Both the position numbers and the translations under genes were made by a program. This document shows, piece by piece, positions 11,490 through 26,257 of a DNA stretch of 64,000 nt (position 1 is its first letter; each line of letters opens with the position of its first letter). Source of the DNA: Chloranthus sessilifolius (lineage: Eukaryota > Streptophyta > Magnoliopsida > Chloranthales > Chloranthaceae); assembly GCA_021018995.1 (NCBI GenBank), contig CM037591.1, forward strand, positions 7,880,001-7,944,000, written 5' to 3'. The notes under the pieces were generated by a model. That model was not told the DNA's origin and made no database searches. It worked only from the letters and a program-made list of their open reading frames with translations.

Positions 11490-14400
11490 TTATTTGAAAA
11501 GAGGAGTCAATGATCGGGGAAGGGTTGCAAATGATGTTGAAACAGAACAAGTAGTACTTGATGATGAAGCTGGGTCATGTAAGGGACAAATGAGTTCAGT
11601 TGCGCAGATGCGTGGTTCAATTCCTCTTTTCTGGTCTCAAGAAGCTTCTAGACTCAGTCCTAAACCTGATATAATCTGTAAGTGTATCCTTTTTTTCCTT
11701 CAAAAAAATTTGTGCTGTTTGGATTGGATTTTTGCCATGTACTGTTGCTCTTCTCGTCATGTTTGATCAGGATAGCACTAGCTAACAGAATGCTTCTTGC
11801 CTCTTCTTTTCTATTTGGCCTCAGTACAGAGATATGATCCTACTTATCAGGCAACAAAGTTGCATTTTGAAGACCTGGCTAGGAGATATGGCAATCCAAT
11901 TATTGTTCTTAACCTAATCAAGGTGCATTTCTGAAGTTGAGCTTTGAATACGTTGTTTATTTTTTATATTGTTTGAGTATACACACATACACACACACAC
12001 TGATGCGAGAACTTACTAAATGCAATGCGAGGGTTGAGATTAGGATTAAAATTAATTTAATCAATTAAAATAACAATTTCTCATAACAAATTAGCATGGA
12101 AATTTCTAGAAATTCAATTAGGTGATTTAATTCCGGCCCAAAATAGCGTTACTTTCGTGTACGTTCCCTATCGCGAATCTAGAAGACTTGGGTTCTTATG
12201 AATGGCTAGATCTCCGATAGTTTTAGGGCATCGAACGAACTCACAAGCGGGTTCTCTCGATACCGAACAAAATTAAAAGGCTGATAATGATTTATAATGA
12301 ACAAATAAGTTGATTTTGGATTTTATGAAACAAATAAAATAACTAGGGTTACGCTACTTACGCAAACCGTAGATCTAAAGAAGATAGAGATGCGAGAAGA
12401 GTTGGCCTTGCATCAAATTGCAAGTGGGAATCGAAGAATCGCTCTCAATTTGAGAGAATCACACCCTCACGAAAGTTTAGAACTCTCAATTTTGCATAAA
12501 TTATTTTCATTAACCAAAAAGTAATAATAAAGTTGTTTACAAGCCTTTAAATAGGCTAACAAATGCATAAAACTAAAAATCCTAGTGTAACTCTAATTCT
12601 TAGTTCAAATAAAAGAAATATCCTAATTCTTCTAAAACAATAAAATAAAGTCCTAAAACAATAAGGAAATTAATCATATTTCTAATAAAAGCAACAAATC
12701 CTATTTTCTAAAATAAAATAATAAAAGAGACTAATCCTAATTCACTTAGGATTCTTGAAATTCGTCACTTCGGTGCAACTTTTGAAAACTGACCATAACT
12801 TCTTCAATACTTGTCGGAATTGCACGTTGTTTGGCTCGTTCGAAAACTACTTTGATAAGCTTTCAAATATGATCAATTTCGTATCAATCCGACTTTGTTT
12901 GACACTTCAAAATAGGTCAAACATAAAAGTGACAGGATTAAAAGTTGAAGACCCTAATAAATTTTGGATTTTCTTCTTTTTGATCACACGCACACATAGA
13001 TCATAGCATTTATATTTCTTGTTTATGAAAACTCGCCTAAACGATAGATCATAGCATTTATATTCCTTCTGTGTTAGTTGATAACCAATGAAGATGCACC
13101 TAATAGCTTTGGGATCCAACTTATCCTAATAGTCAGTTGGGACATGAACAAAACAAAGAGAGCCAAATATGCGAAGAGGCACAATAAATAAACGAGCATT
13201 TGGATATAACAGCTGAAAAGAATATTTATTAAGAAAGCAGCAGTAAGTACCCCCCCCCCCCAACCAACCACCACCATCATCCCCACAAACGTGTGAGAAC
13301 GTTCATTCATACAAGCAAAGCATGAACAACTTCAAGGAGGTAATGATTTTTCCTTTCCGCCACCCCATTTTGCTGTGAGATGTAGGGCACGTGATTTGCC
13401 ATTCAATTCCATGAGTGCGAAGAAAAATTGAAGGTAGGAAAATCGTTGCCATTCTACTGGTTTATGGAAGATAGGGAAAATCGTTGCAATCTTATCCTTA
13501 GATTTCATCAAGAACAACTGATGCAGGACAAATGCTAAAACCCTTACAATAATTAAGAAATGAAAAGATAGGGATCCAAGGCTTCACACCAAGGATTTCG
13601 AGGCTCACGCCAAGGATGTGCATCGGCTTTGCACCAAGCGCACGGTAAAACGAGAATTCACTCCTCGAGTTTTGAAAGATTCAGGCTGCTTATGACATAG
13701 CTCTTTGCTAGCCCCTGCCACAACAGAGTTCACCTGCTTTAGTTGGTTTCCATTCTCTTTTCTAACTCCCTGCAAAGGAGGATTTACCTGCTCTAGCAGT
13801 AACCTCCCTACTCTCCACTAACTCCCTATCAGAACAAATAAAATCTGCTCTAGTAAGGAGTAAAAAGGAGGGTGGAATTGCTGAACAGGTAAATCCTACA
13901 TAAAATCTTGCTATGCAAGGAGTTATCAAGGAGAAGGGGTACTTGCTAAAGCAGGTAGCAAGATGTTAGCAAAGGGGATGGGAATCTATTAAAGCAGGTG
14001 AACTCTGCTATGGCAAGGGCTAACAAAGAGCTATGCCATACGCAGCCTCACTCTTTCGGTTGAAAACTTCTCACAAGTTCTCTAAGGTTTGCACAAAAGC
14101 AAGCTCTCAATTTCATTAATCAATCACCTTCTCAATTGTTCTTTTCAAAGCCTTATATAGGCAAATAAAATCCTAAAACGAAATTAGAAAGTCCTAATTT
14201 AACTAAAACTAGAAAAAGTCAAACTTTCGTCCAAAATTTGAACTCCGACAAAATTCTCGCACGGATTTGATCGATCGAGTTTAAGTCTCGATTGATTGAC
14301 GATGGTGTCATCTCAGGATGGCTCTCGGGTCGATCGAGGTTCAACTTCGATCGATTGAAGGTGGTCAGAACCCCTTTCGTTTTCTGAGTGTCTTCTGTGC

Positions 14401-17400
14401 TTCCTTTATATATCCGACCATGATCTCGGTGTGTAGGCTTCGATTCTGCATCAACAACATAGTATGGCAAGTACAATTATCAATAAAAGTTAGAAAGTAA
14501 TGAAAACCATAGAAAGAAACAATTGGAGATGCTCCCCAAACATCAGAATGAACAAGCTGAATTGGAGTACCAGTTTTGCTTTCTCTAATAGGATAAGAGC
14601 TTCTATAATGTTTTGAATCTTGACAAACTCATATTTAAATTGAGGCAATTATATCCATGGTATCAAATGTCGGCCGATACCGATATGTATCGGCGATACT
14701 TATCGGTATTTGGCAAATCAATACCGATATCACCCCGATACCAGTATTAGGGCCGTATCGGTTTTTGGTATTGGTTTTGGCCGATAAAGGACCGTATCGG
14801 TCAATACGTATTTGGTATCGGCCGAGACCTTCATTATTTGAATTTTCTTTTTTATAAAACATGTATCGGTCCTCCATGGATCGATACCCAATACCGAGAC
14901 TGACTTCAACACCTTGATTATATCCCAATACTGGTTTTTGCTGGCAGCATTGAGGGCATCATCTCATGCTTAAATTCCTTGGATAGATCCTCTTTCCCTC
15001 TCAGGTTCATCTCAGACTCCAGTTAAGTGATGAAAATGGATGTTAGCACATCAGAAACCAGATAGATGCCTGTAGGTGTCCCAAAGTCACGGTTCCTGTA
15101 TAGAACCAAGAGGCAATGATAGAAAAATCAATAAAATATGTATCAATTGTGCCCCAAAGTGCACGAGACCACAACAGAATAAAAGAACAAAAGTTCTATC
15201 CCAAACCAGGCCATAAAATTGGATCAAAAGCAACACAGAGAGTGGTGTCTCAGAAAAACGTGAAACCAATGAGAATCTTAATCTTAAAAAAAAAAATCAA
15301 ATCCACTCCTACTCTCTTCGACTCACCAAATAAATCCAAAATAAGACCCAAGGGACAAATCCGATTCATTTCCATACTTCAAATAGGAGTTTGTAGTGAC
15401 ATAGAGGGTTGTGGTTGGGAAACACATGAAAATGAGATTTCCTACAAAAGCTCTCAAAAAATCCTCAGACTCCTCAAATCCAGAAACTTCATATATTCAA
15501 GTTGTTCAGATTGAAAATATTAAAACCATTTGACCTTTATCCTCATTCAAAGTCAACACTTACACTGTATTGTCCTTAGTGTGATGTCATGCTGACATCA
15601 ACGTAAGTGAAGGTGACATAAGCTTGACTGCATAAGTCATACCTTCAATACCTTTGCTCCAATATGGAAATAAGAATAAGCTAGGAGATAGTTTATTAGG
15701 CTTAGGATAAGAAGCCCATGTATACCAATAATGCGCACATATGCATATTAGAATAATTAATGTCACACCCAACTAACACTATAGATACACCAACAACATT
15801 AGCTTGGGAGATAAGTGGAGAAAATGGATGAAAAGCTGCTATTCCTCTTCTAGATTTGCAGTCCTTATCATGGCTCGGCCAATGGGCATGCATCCCGCGA
15901 GGATTGAGACAAGGAGACTTCTGTCCCATACCTTTTTGATGTCCTTAGTGAACTAAGCAAGCTAATGAAGAAGGCAACAAATCTCGATCTAATTAGCAGT
16001 TTCCAGGTGGCCAGATGAAGTGTTCCAAGCACACATTTACAATATGTTGATGACACACTGACGGGGACACCACATACATGGAAATTGGATTCGGATCACA
16101 TCGTTTCTACCGATGGCGGAAGAAGCGGAATGGACATCAGAACTAGGCGAAAAGGAGACGAAATTTGGCGAATTGGAAGAGGCTGCAAATTTTGATCGAT
16201 CGAAATATAAATTCGATCGATCGAAATACTTGATCGATCGAAAACTAATTTCGATTGATCGAACATCCTAGGGAATTATATAGTTTTGGAGTATATAATT
16301 CGATCTATCGAATTATATACTCGATCGATCGAGTTTCAAATTCGATTGATCGAATTTCTGCGGCGATATATTGATATATAGGTGTTTCGATCGATTGAGT
16401 TTCACTTTCGATCAATCAAATTTAAATTTCGATTGATCGAGCTTCACTTTCGATCGATCGAAATCGCGCAGAGGTGTTTTAGTTGTTTTAAACTTCTAAT
16501 TTCGAACTTTAGTTTAGGGGCTTATTTGTCTTTTAGTTAATACTCGTTTTAGAGTTTTCTTTTATTGTAAGACCTCCTATAAGGTCCTTAAGATAAACAA
16601 TGTGATTAGTTGATTGATTATTGAATGAGAGCTTTGCTTTATGAAGAGAGAGTCTTCTTCCCCGTGATGGGTTTGGTGTGAGACCAAGGGAGTGATTCCC
16701 ATATATCTTATTTAGCTTTGTCCTCAATTTGCATTGTTCTATTATATTTGCTATCTCTCGATCTGTGTTTGCTTCCCTAAACCTTAGATTAGTTGTTCCT
16801 TTCGATCCGAAAACCCTCAACCTTTTGAAACCCTAAATCAAACAAAGCCAACACCCCTGTCCAAACCATAATCCGATCCGAAAACCATAAGCCTAACAAA
16901 CCATAAATCCCTTTCACAACCTTATTTGGAAACCGTGAATCTACATCGGACTGAAGACGAGTGCCTAAGCCTGGAAAAGCCAAAGTTTTATCTCCAGGCC
17001 GATCTCGCCTCAAATCTAAAAGTACTTGCGCATCAGACTGGATCCTATTCGGATCTCGTGTGATCTACCGATCACAATTCTCCAAACCCTAATGTTTTAA
17101 GATAATTTTGCAATTAAACTTGAATTAATTTATTTAATTTCGGCAAAATTCGCATCAAAATTATATTCACGCATTTTAGGGTTACCGTCCCACGTCACAC
17201 ACTAAGCTTCTACAGGCTGGATAAAAAGAGGTTCCAATTGTAGGAATAATTTGAAATGATATGAGGCGGTGTCTCGGTAGCTAAAAAGTTCTCGCAAATC
17301 CACGATGATGGGTATATGTGCTAAACAAAATGTGATCTCGGTCTTGCAAGGCAGCTTGGTTGTGGCGGAGGATCTTTACCAACAGCATATCTAGGCTTCC

Positions 17401-20400
17401 CTTTTTGTTGTAGTAAACCACATAAAACCTTGTAGGATCCAATGATAGAAAAGATGGAAAGAGACTGGCCACATGGAAACAGAGACTGCTTTCTCTGCAT
17501 GGGAGGCTTACTGGCCCTATTGAAAGCTACTTTGGCCAATCTTCATGTCCACTTTGTATCCATGTTTCAATGCCCCAAAATGTATCAAAGTGAATTGGGA
17601 AGATGAAAAGAAATTTCCTATTGAGCGGAGGATCCGTGGTAAATTGGAAGGGTGCCTCTCTCCCAGTAAAAAAAATGAGAGCCGAGGGATAAGAGTTATT
17701 GAGGAAATGAGTGTTGCTCTACTGAGTAAATGGTTCTGGAGATTAGGAGATGACCCGAATGTGCTCTGGGCTGCATAATTAAATTCCAAGTGTAAGGTTT
17801 GCGTAAATGGATGAGACATCAGGAGGGCTGGTTTATCCACTGCCTTCACATTGGTGGAAAGGAATTCTAGAGATGGGAGTTATTTAGCAAAGGCATCAGT
17901 TTAGCAAAGGCAATCGTTGAAGGTCAGATTCAGCTCCATATATAGAAACAATCCATGCCTGCTAGATTAATAAAGCTTTGCATGCACCAATAGCAAGTAT
18001 TCCCTATATCTATTGCAGTGCCTCTTTTCACATTCATATGGTCTTGAAATTCATATGAGGTGATCACATCCTTCTGCTATGGGTTTTTTTTTATAACCTT
18101 CTGCTATGGTTATTTTCAAAACTTACAGATTGTAATTATTTTATCTCTTTCAGAAGGCTTTCTTCACAGTGCAATTCTTTTAACTTAGTATTGTATGCTA
18201 TCATCTATTTCCATGTGTCTTACGTCTAGTGGATAAACATTGCAGACTGTGGAGAAAAGGCCTCGAGAAATGATGCTACGGCGTGAATTTGCAAATGCAG
18301 TTGGGTACCTCAATCAGATACTTCCTGAAGAAAGTCATCTGAAATTTATTCACTGGGACTTTCATAAATTTGCAAAGAGGTTAGTAATAATCATGTGCAT
18401 ACATTCTTATCGTTGCTCGTGATAAGCCCCCATCCCTGCAAGCTAATGATTCTGTTTCCTTTCTTATGTAATAGCAAATCAGCGAATGTTTTGGCAGTTT
18501 TGGGTGCTGTAGCTAGTGAAGCTCTTGATTTGACAGGTTTCTATTATAGTGGAAAGCCTGCTGTGGTTAAAAGGAGAGCAACTCAACTCAGTCGAACAAG
18601 CACTGGAAGGTATTTTTTTTTCTTGCCTTTATTTTTCATGTGCATATAAGCTTGTTTGTAGAATCGGAATTCAGAGTTTTTAGAACATCAAGAGAAATGA
18701 TGTTTAATATATTTGCTAGCGTAAAGTGAGAATTTTTTAACACGGTCCAATGAATGAAAATCTATATCTCATGCTGATATAGGTAATGGGAGCTCACAAA
18801 TCACAATTTCATTCTATTTCTACTGCCGAGATACTTTGGGTTACCTATTCTTAGTTTTTTGGATTTTTTAATAAAATCCATTAATTATAAAAAAAGTGGT
18901 CTTTGTAACATGAATTGATTTCCTGAGAAAAAAGATGTTTTGCTGTTTTATAATTCATGCAAATGTATCAAATGGAGTAATTATACCTGTAATAAGTTCT
19001 ACAGAAAGTGCTAGTGTAGTTATTAGTTTTTCATGAATCATAGTTATCATTGGGTAACATCCTTTGAGATGGAATAATACCATTATGATGCATGTGGTCA
19101 GCGTTACTTTTTGTACTTTTTGTCAATTTGCACTTTAAAAATCTTCAAAGCCCCCTAAGCTATATATTCTTTAGGTTAACTACTTCATGCTGCTAATGGA
19201 TGAATGTTTTCCCCCATACAGGGATTCTTCTCTAGGGGATCTTAGAGCAAATTCAGGTGATATTGCGAGGATGGGAAGTAATAATGAAACTTTAAACTCC
19301 GTGATTACCCGAGACAGAGAGGCTGAGCTGAATCAACAACTTAGGAAAGATAATGATAGTAATACATCACCTCGTTTCCAAAGTGGGGTTCTGCGCACTA
19401 ATTGCATTGACTGCTTAGACCGCACTAATGTTGCTCAGTATGCCTATGGCTTAGCAGCTTTAGGTCGCCAACTCCATGCAATGGGGTTGACAGATGTGCC
19501 CAAAGTTGATCCAGATAGTAGCATTGCTGCAGCTCTCATGGATATGTACCAGAGTATGGGAGATGCTCTTGCTCAGCAATACGGTGGCTCTGCAGCTCAC
19601 AATACTGTGAGATTTTTTTTACATGTGGCTCAGCTGTTTGGATAAATATCTTGATTATCCTATTCTGATTTATTTTTGCTGCACTTTCTTGCGTTACAAG
19701 TCAAATATTGTAAATTGTTTGTCAACACTAACAAAATTTCTTGACTTCAGTTTTGTGTTGCTTATGTCAGGTTTTCACTGAGAGGCAAGGAAAGTGGAAA
19801 GCTACGACCCAATCTCGGGAGTTTCTGAAGTCTATCAAGAGATACTACAGCAATGCTTACACAGATGGCGAAAAGCAAGATGCAATAAATTTGTACTTCT
19901 TCCTCCCCACTATTTTCTTTAAACACTTGAATGTAACACATGGATTTTCAATTTTTGCTTGTATAAGTCCTCTTTTAGTAGTTCTGTTTCATCTTTTGAT
20001 TGGTTAACATGCTTTAATGGATTTTCATTAAATGATGGTTACAATCACTTGGTTCTGACTCGTTCCTCTACCATCATTTTTCCTTTTTTTTTTTAAATTC
20101 TTTTTTTGTTGGATACACATACCAGGTTTTTGGGTTACTTCCAACCACAAGAAGGAAAACCTGCTCTCTGGGACTTGGACTCAGATTATTATCTTCATGT
20201 TTCAGGGATTGGGGATGAGCCAGTTCCTGATAATAGGTACAATTTACTTGAGTTGGAAATATTTACCATTTATCATTGTTTAGAAGTATGTAATAAAATA
20301 TATTTTTAGTGATTGGGATTTTTTTTCTACTCTGTGCTACATATCTCTCTAACCTAATTCCAAAAGTTATTTTACATTTTTCTTTTGCAGTTTACCATTT

Positions 20401-23400
20401 GATGCTAAACCAGTGGTAGGAATAGGAACTGCTCTTGCACCTATTCCAGCATGCAAAGAAGACTTCTTGCGAATGAAATTGACATCATTTGATAAATTAA
20501 TAGAGAGAACATGTAGTTCGATAAAGAATGTAAGGCTTTGCAGTGAACCTGATCTTAAATTCGGTGTTGGCACCGGAAATTCTGGAATGGCAGCTGATGC
20601 AGCGTAAATATTGCCTCACTCTGAGCAATTTAGTTTTTATTATATTGATTTCATCCCATTTTCTGATCGTTCAAATTGTTACTGCAAAACTCATGCATAT
20701 TTTTCTTATAAAGAAAATTGCCTTTAAAACTTACTTTAATTATTCAGTTCTATATAATTCTCAACAAATCCCCAATTCCCTCTCCCTCCTAACCAAGGGT
20801 TAAAAACACAGTAGCAAAGGTGGTATCAGCCAATCCAAACAGTCTACAACCTCTTCTTCCATCCGATCCTAATAACATCCTGTACCAAATTTTCATATAC
20901 TTGCAACGATTTCTTCCCCCGAAATGATTTTCTTCACTATACTTTTCTGATATCTCTTATTTTCACTTAATCTTCTCTCTAAAAAAATGATTAAAACACG
21001 GTATAAGCTACTAGCTCAGCGAGTCTCCAAACATGACAGGGTTGAATAAAAACAAGTATGGATTTCAAAATATAAATGTATCATCTCGGTTCTGAAAATG
21101 ATCATTTAAAAGCATGCTGTGACGGACTGTCAAAACTTAACTCGAAACTACGAGTCTTTCCAAATATTCCTCAAAGAGTTTTAGTAATCGGATGTATATA
21201 AGTTAGTTGGTCATTTGTCAGTGCAGTAATCTTGCTACAAGTTCTCGTAGGCAGACATAGGATCCAGTAAATCAGTTGCCCATCTAGGAATATAATCATG
21301 AGTTGTTGTAACCATATATGAGGTTCAATAGTTCAGATGTACGTTCAGTAGTACCATTCAGTTTTCACAGCCAGATATAGTCCAATTATAAAAATAAAAA
21401 TTATGATTATGACATCTCAGGTAAAATAGCCTACAGATATTGACTGTAGATCATCAACTCAATAATTAAAAATTAACCTATTTACAGATTTCAAGTTGAT
21501 AGTAAGGCAAAAAATCAGATTCATTATATATATATATATAGTCAGTGCATATCTAAACTTAGTTATAAAATATGGTTTATTTGGAATGAGAGGAACAATA
21601 GAATATTTGAAGGGTCTTCCAAGCATAAACAGATCTTGTTGAATGCTTCTGTGCTTGATGTGAACTCGAGGCTGGATGGTATGTAAGGTGAATACAGATG
21701 ATGGGAGCTGGACAACAATTGGGAAGATGCGGGAGCTGATTCTACGTTGCTGGTTCCCTCCTAATGAGCAACTCATAAAGATGAATACAGATGGGTTTTT
21801 GCTAATGGAAAGGCTGGTTTTGGAGGGCTTCTGAGAAATAAAGATGCAGAGATACTTGCTGCCTATTATGGACCGTCCAAATACAATGATATCCTATTGA
21901 TAAAGCTGGATGCGATTCTCAAGAAACTGAGTATAGCAGCGGATTTGAACATAACATGTCTTCAAGTGGAATCAGACTCCAAAATTGCTGTGGATATTCT
22001 CAAAGATACAAGTAAAACAGGCCTTGGAAAAGAATCTGCCTGGTGGAAGAACTAAAGGTGACTAGAAGAAAGTTTGAGTTAGTTCAGATACAACATGTTT
22101 GGCGTGAATGTAACCAGTGTGCAGAGTATTTATCCAGCACGGGTTCAGACACAAGTACCGTGGTTCAGTGGGACGATAACAACCAATATGCTCCCCAATT
22201 AACCTCTCTCGTATATGAAGATTTGATTAAAATGTTTCATCGTATTATGTAATCTTCATTCTTTTTTAATAAAAGGGAGGGGACCAAATTAATGCCGGTA
22301 GCATGTATGTAATTTTGATAAAGAAATAATCAGTGTACAGCCTACAAAAGTTCATTTGAAATTGAAATTTTCTGAGGCTTATTCAGGTAAATTTTGTCTT
22401 TCCTCTTGTTCCCTTCATTACATCACATTCATTACAGTGTAGGCTTGTAATTTCTGCAATTTCCCTGTACTTCCATTTTGTTCCATAACATAAATCTTTA
22501 ACTCAAATATAAATCCACTTTCGTCATTGTAATTACTTAAGAAAGGATATGATGCCACATTATAGCAAGACAACCTAACACTTGGAGTTTTTGGTCTTCC
22601 AAAAGAGGGTTCAACTATCAGTTGTACTTAGTATGATTTGATTTCTTGTGTCGAAAAAAGAATTTACTACAAACAAACTGTTAAACATCTTTAGGTAAAT
22701 CAACACTTGCCCCATTTTCAGCATGACTGTCCATAATATAATGCTGTAATAAGGAATCAAACTAACTCCTTGGCGAAGAAGCTACTTTTGAGCAGCTGAG
22801 TCGGTTATCGAGATTTACAGTTTGCGTACAATAACATGGGTCGGCTTTGCAAGTCTTATTTCTCCATTCAATGTTGTTCGGGGTTAAACTCTTTGTTACT
22901 TGATCATCCTTCATTTCGTTTCGCAATACCTCTCTCAAAGTTGTATCCTTTCAATCCTTCTTACATGGGCTGTTTCAGGTCTCTGTTCGACCTGCCCAAA
23001 CCATCCCAAGCGAAACTCTTGAGCTGATTTTTAAATTTCTTATGTATTCGGTTCTTATTCTCTTGTTATTCCATGTGTCCACCTTTGCATATTCATCTCA
23101 GCCACATGGACTGTCTTCTACTCATTTCTTCGGAATCCAGCACTACTCCATGCTCGGATGCAGGCCTTACCACTGTTTTGCAACAATGTCCCTTCATTCA
23201 AAGTGGCACTCAATCACATAACAAACCACTATCTCATATGCACTTCGTCGGCCCTACATTAATCCTGCTTGAGATATCCTCCTTGAACCCACCATTAGGT
23301 TGGCTGTAGAGCCCAAATTCCTAAATCTAAAATATTGTTGTATTAAATGATTTTTTATTTTGACCAGATCATCCTCCAGGCTCGTGTTCACTAAACTTGC

Positions 23401-24820
23401 ATTCCATATATTCTGTCTTTGTTTAACTTATCTTTAAACCCCTTAATATGGTTTCTTTTAATCACAGAAAGTCTTTGTGAGGATGAATCTTGTTCATTCC
23501 GCACAAAAAGATAAGGCTTGCATATATTGCTTTCCACAGTGGTTCGACTAGATTTTCTGGCAAGAAATTTTTATTTTTATTTATAAATCTTGAAAGCGAT
23601 GCACATTTTTGGAGATCAAATGCCTCTGGTGTGGGTCTAAATTTTTATCCGTGTTGCAGTGAGATACAGCTCAAGAGCCCAAATTGGCTCTTTGGCCAAA
23701 GGAAGTATGATGAAAGTGGTTCGGCTCCAAAAGTTGGTGCACAAGAAAATGCAATTGGAAGGTCTCAAGAAGAGACAAGCGTTGGCGGTTACTGTGACCT
23801 GAACTGGCTTTCTTCTAATGGTGATATCTGTGACGAGGATATCTTCCAGAGGTACTTCTCTTAAAACATAATCCTTCTTTGATGTTTTTTTTCGTCAGCC
23901 ATGTTTTGATACTTATTCATGTTTTTATAGATCTGTAAGTAAATTGGTGTTGTGGGCACTTATACAGGTGATAGTAATCAACTCAGTAAGTACTGATTAG
24001 TGCTTATGTTTTGAAGTAGCTATTTTAGATTTGCATGACTGAACCTTGTGCTGGTCATTTAAATGAGCAAGTAAGGCTATCCAATCAAATGGACAAGTTG
24101 GATTGGTCCTCAATCACTACCAAAGAAAGAAGATAAGAATTTGAACTTTAGAGTTCTTTATATTATGTGATAATAGGAGATAGGCATCTTAGATAGATTG
24201 TACTCTAATTATGGAATTATTCTACCATTGTAAAATTCCTTCTCAAAATATTCTGGAGCTTAGATGGTAGGTTTGCAGAAAAGGTCACTTGCAGAATAGC
24301 TTCTATATACAATAAAGAAAGGGAAAAAAATAATATAAGTTTAATTTCAAATCCCTGGTTCAATGTTCCAGTTTTTTATGCCAGGACCCTGCTGAAATCC
24401 CCGCAGTTGGAACTATGGTGCTTATTTCTTTATGAAAAAAAATCAGAGAATTTTAAACTAAATATTCAAAAGAAAGGATTGATATTTGTTCGGATCAGTT
24501 GCAATAGTCATATGTAAATTGGATTCCCATAATTCCATCACTTACAGGAATCAAGCATGTGTCAAGTGGGTCTAAGAAGATCCCACTGATATTAGGATAG
24601 ACCTTTATTTTGGAGTTTATAGGTGGGAGATAAATGAAAGTTCTAGTTTGGTTGAAGAAATTACAGATTAATTTTTTTACTGGCAGGTATCTCTCAATGA
24701 CCTCAGTCAATGAGGCTAATGGTTGGTATGGTGGAACACTACTGTATGATCAAGATGAAAGCAGTGACATATACAGGCACTATGCTGAATTGTGTCAGGT
24801 AACATATCATTTTTATTTCG

Positions 24821-24856
<36 letters not shown>

Positions 24857-26209
24857 TTCATTCCTTTATGACAAGGATTGTGCAGCGTTTAAAAGAATTA
24901 CCTAATCCTTTTGGAATTTGTTTGTTGGGGATCATTATTGCTAAACATATATATATATATATATATATATTCTTTGTGAGTGATGGAAATTCCAAAAATA
25001 GTATTCACTCATTGTTTACAGGTTGAGTGAAGTAATGTTTATTAGCCAATCTACTAATATTATTATGTATTGACCCTTCATTTCTCCAGAACAGCAACTC
25101 TTGGACCCTTTTCGTACACTTAGAAGACTACAGACAATATTAGTAACTGTATTTTCATTAATATGATATAAGGATCACATATGATATCATTCATTCGTAT
25201 TATCTCTGTTTTTATGCTTTTTCATTAATATTTTGTAGGAAAAAGTCATCCTTTTTTTTTTCCAGAAATGCCCTTTTTCTTATGGACTTGCAGTATCTAG
25301 CCTTCTAAATGTTTAGGAAACCGTTAGCTTTTAGGTCAGTCACACAATAACTTACCTGTAGGTATGGTTATAGTTGTTAAATGTGCTAGGTGGTAGACCC
25401 CTTGGAGCTAAGCGAGGCTAGGAAGGTTTAGGCGGTGAGGCTTAGTAATTTCCAACTATTATTTCCTCTTCTTGTAATAATCTATAGACGATTTATATTA
25501 AATGATAAGCATGTGAAATAACAAATAATGATAAAAACACAATTACTTACTCTTTAAGCATCAGTCATCACATAAAATTGTAGGTTGAAAGCGTAAAATA
25601 ACAACTCAGAACTAGCAAGCAACCTTTAACAAATTAAACAGACGGAAAATATTAAGTAGATTATTTGGTTTGAAATTATAGTAGTTTGAGAATTTTTGGA
25701 TTTTAAAGACATTTGTTGGTAGATGATGGTCAAATCTAAATTTAATCCGATATAGTTGAAATTTTTTTTGAATTTTTTTTCAAAATAGTGACATCATCTA
25801 ATTTCATTATGATTAATCTATAAAAGATTAAAAATTGGGTTCTTAAGGAATTGGACCTAGCTTAAGTGGTGACGACATGTAGTTTGAGGTTAGGGGTCCA
25901 AATTGCAATGCATAGCTATGATTATTTTTGTTAAAAAGAAATAAAACAAAAATCAAACAACTTATAATGCTTGGTTTCACTGTTTATCATCTCACCTGAT
26001 ATCTTGTAGTGGTCTTTAGTAGCTCCATGTAAATGCCCTCTAGAAGTCTAGCATGTCTCCTTATGACACCTAACGCGGGTTAAGCGTAAGCGGCCTATGC
26101 TTAGGAGGTCATCTTCCCCAAGCGGGGTCTAGACGGAAAAGCGAAGCATAGCTTTTGACAACATAGGGTATAATAGCATGGCAGTTGAGTTGGCATGAAC
26201 ATATCTTTG

Positions 26210-26257
<48 letters not shown>

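Larger units (their letters stand above)
12990..14642 (-). pseudogene. Copia integrase fragment split by a solo LTR
   Basis: Minus strand, two pieces. The upstream piece (14642-14459) reads [18 protein letters not shown], the start of the integrase core. The downstream piece (13513 to about 13000) continues with [29 protein letters not shown] and [20 protein letters not shown]. Removing 13519-14458 (LTR plus one TSD copy) restores a continuous frame across the junction, which confirms the insertion boundaries. A 21-bp word ending in CATAGCATTTATATT is repeated near 13000 and 13044. Other frameshifts show the copia was already decaying. It lies in intron 2 of the SAC gene. Confidence 0.88.
15841..17790 (+). 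pseudogene. LINE reverse-transcriptase fragment split by a solo LTR
   Basis: Plus strand. PRGLRQGD (about 15895) is RT motif B. After a frameshift the text reads [15 protein letters not shown] and FQVAR, then HLQYVDDT ending at 16056, the catalytic YxDD box. The solo LTR (16059-17197) interrupts here. The frame resumes at 17203 with a few RT-like residues before stops. Downstream motifs are [14 protein letters not shown] (about 17360-17400) and [14 protein letters not shown] (about 17450-17500), both typical of plant LINE RT and thumb regions. Stops and frameshifts make it inactive. It lies in SAC intron 2. Confidence 0.88.
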
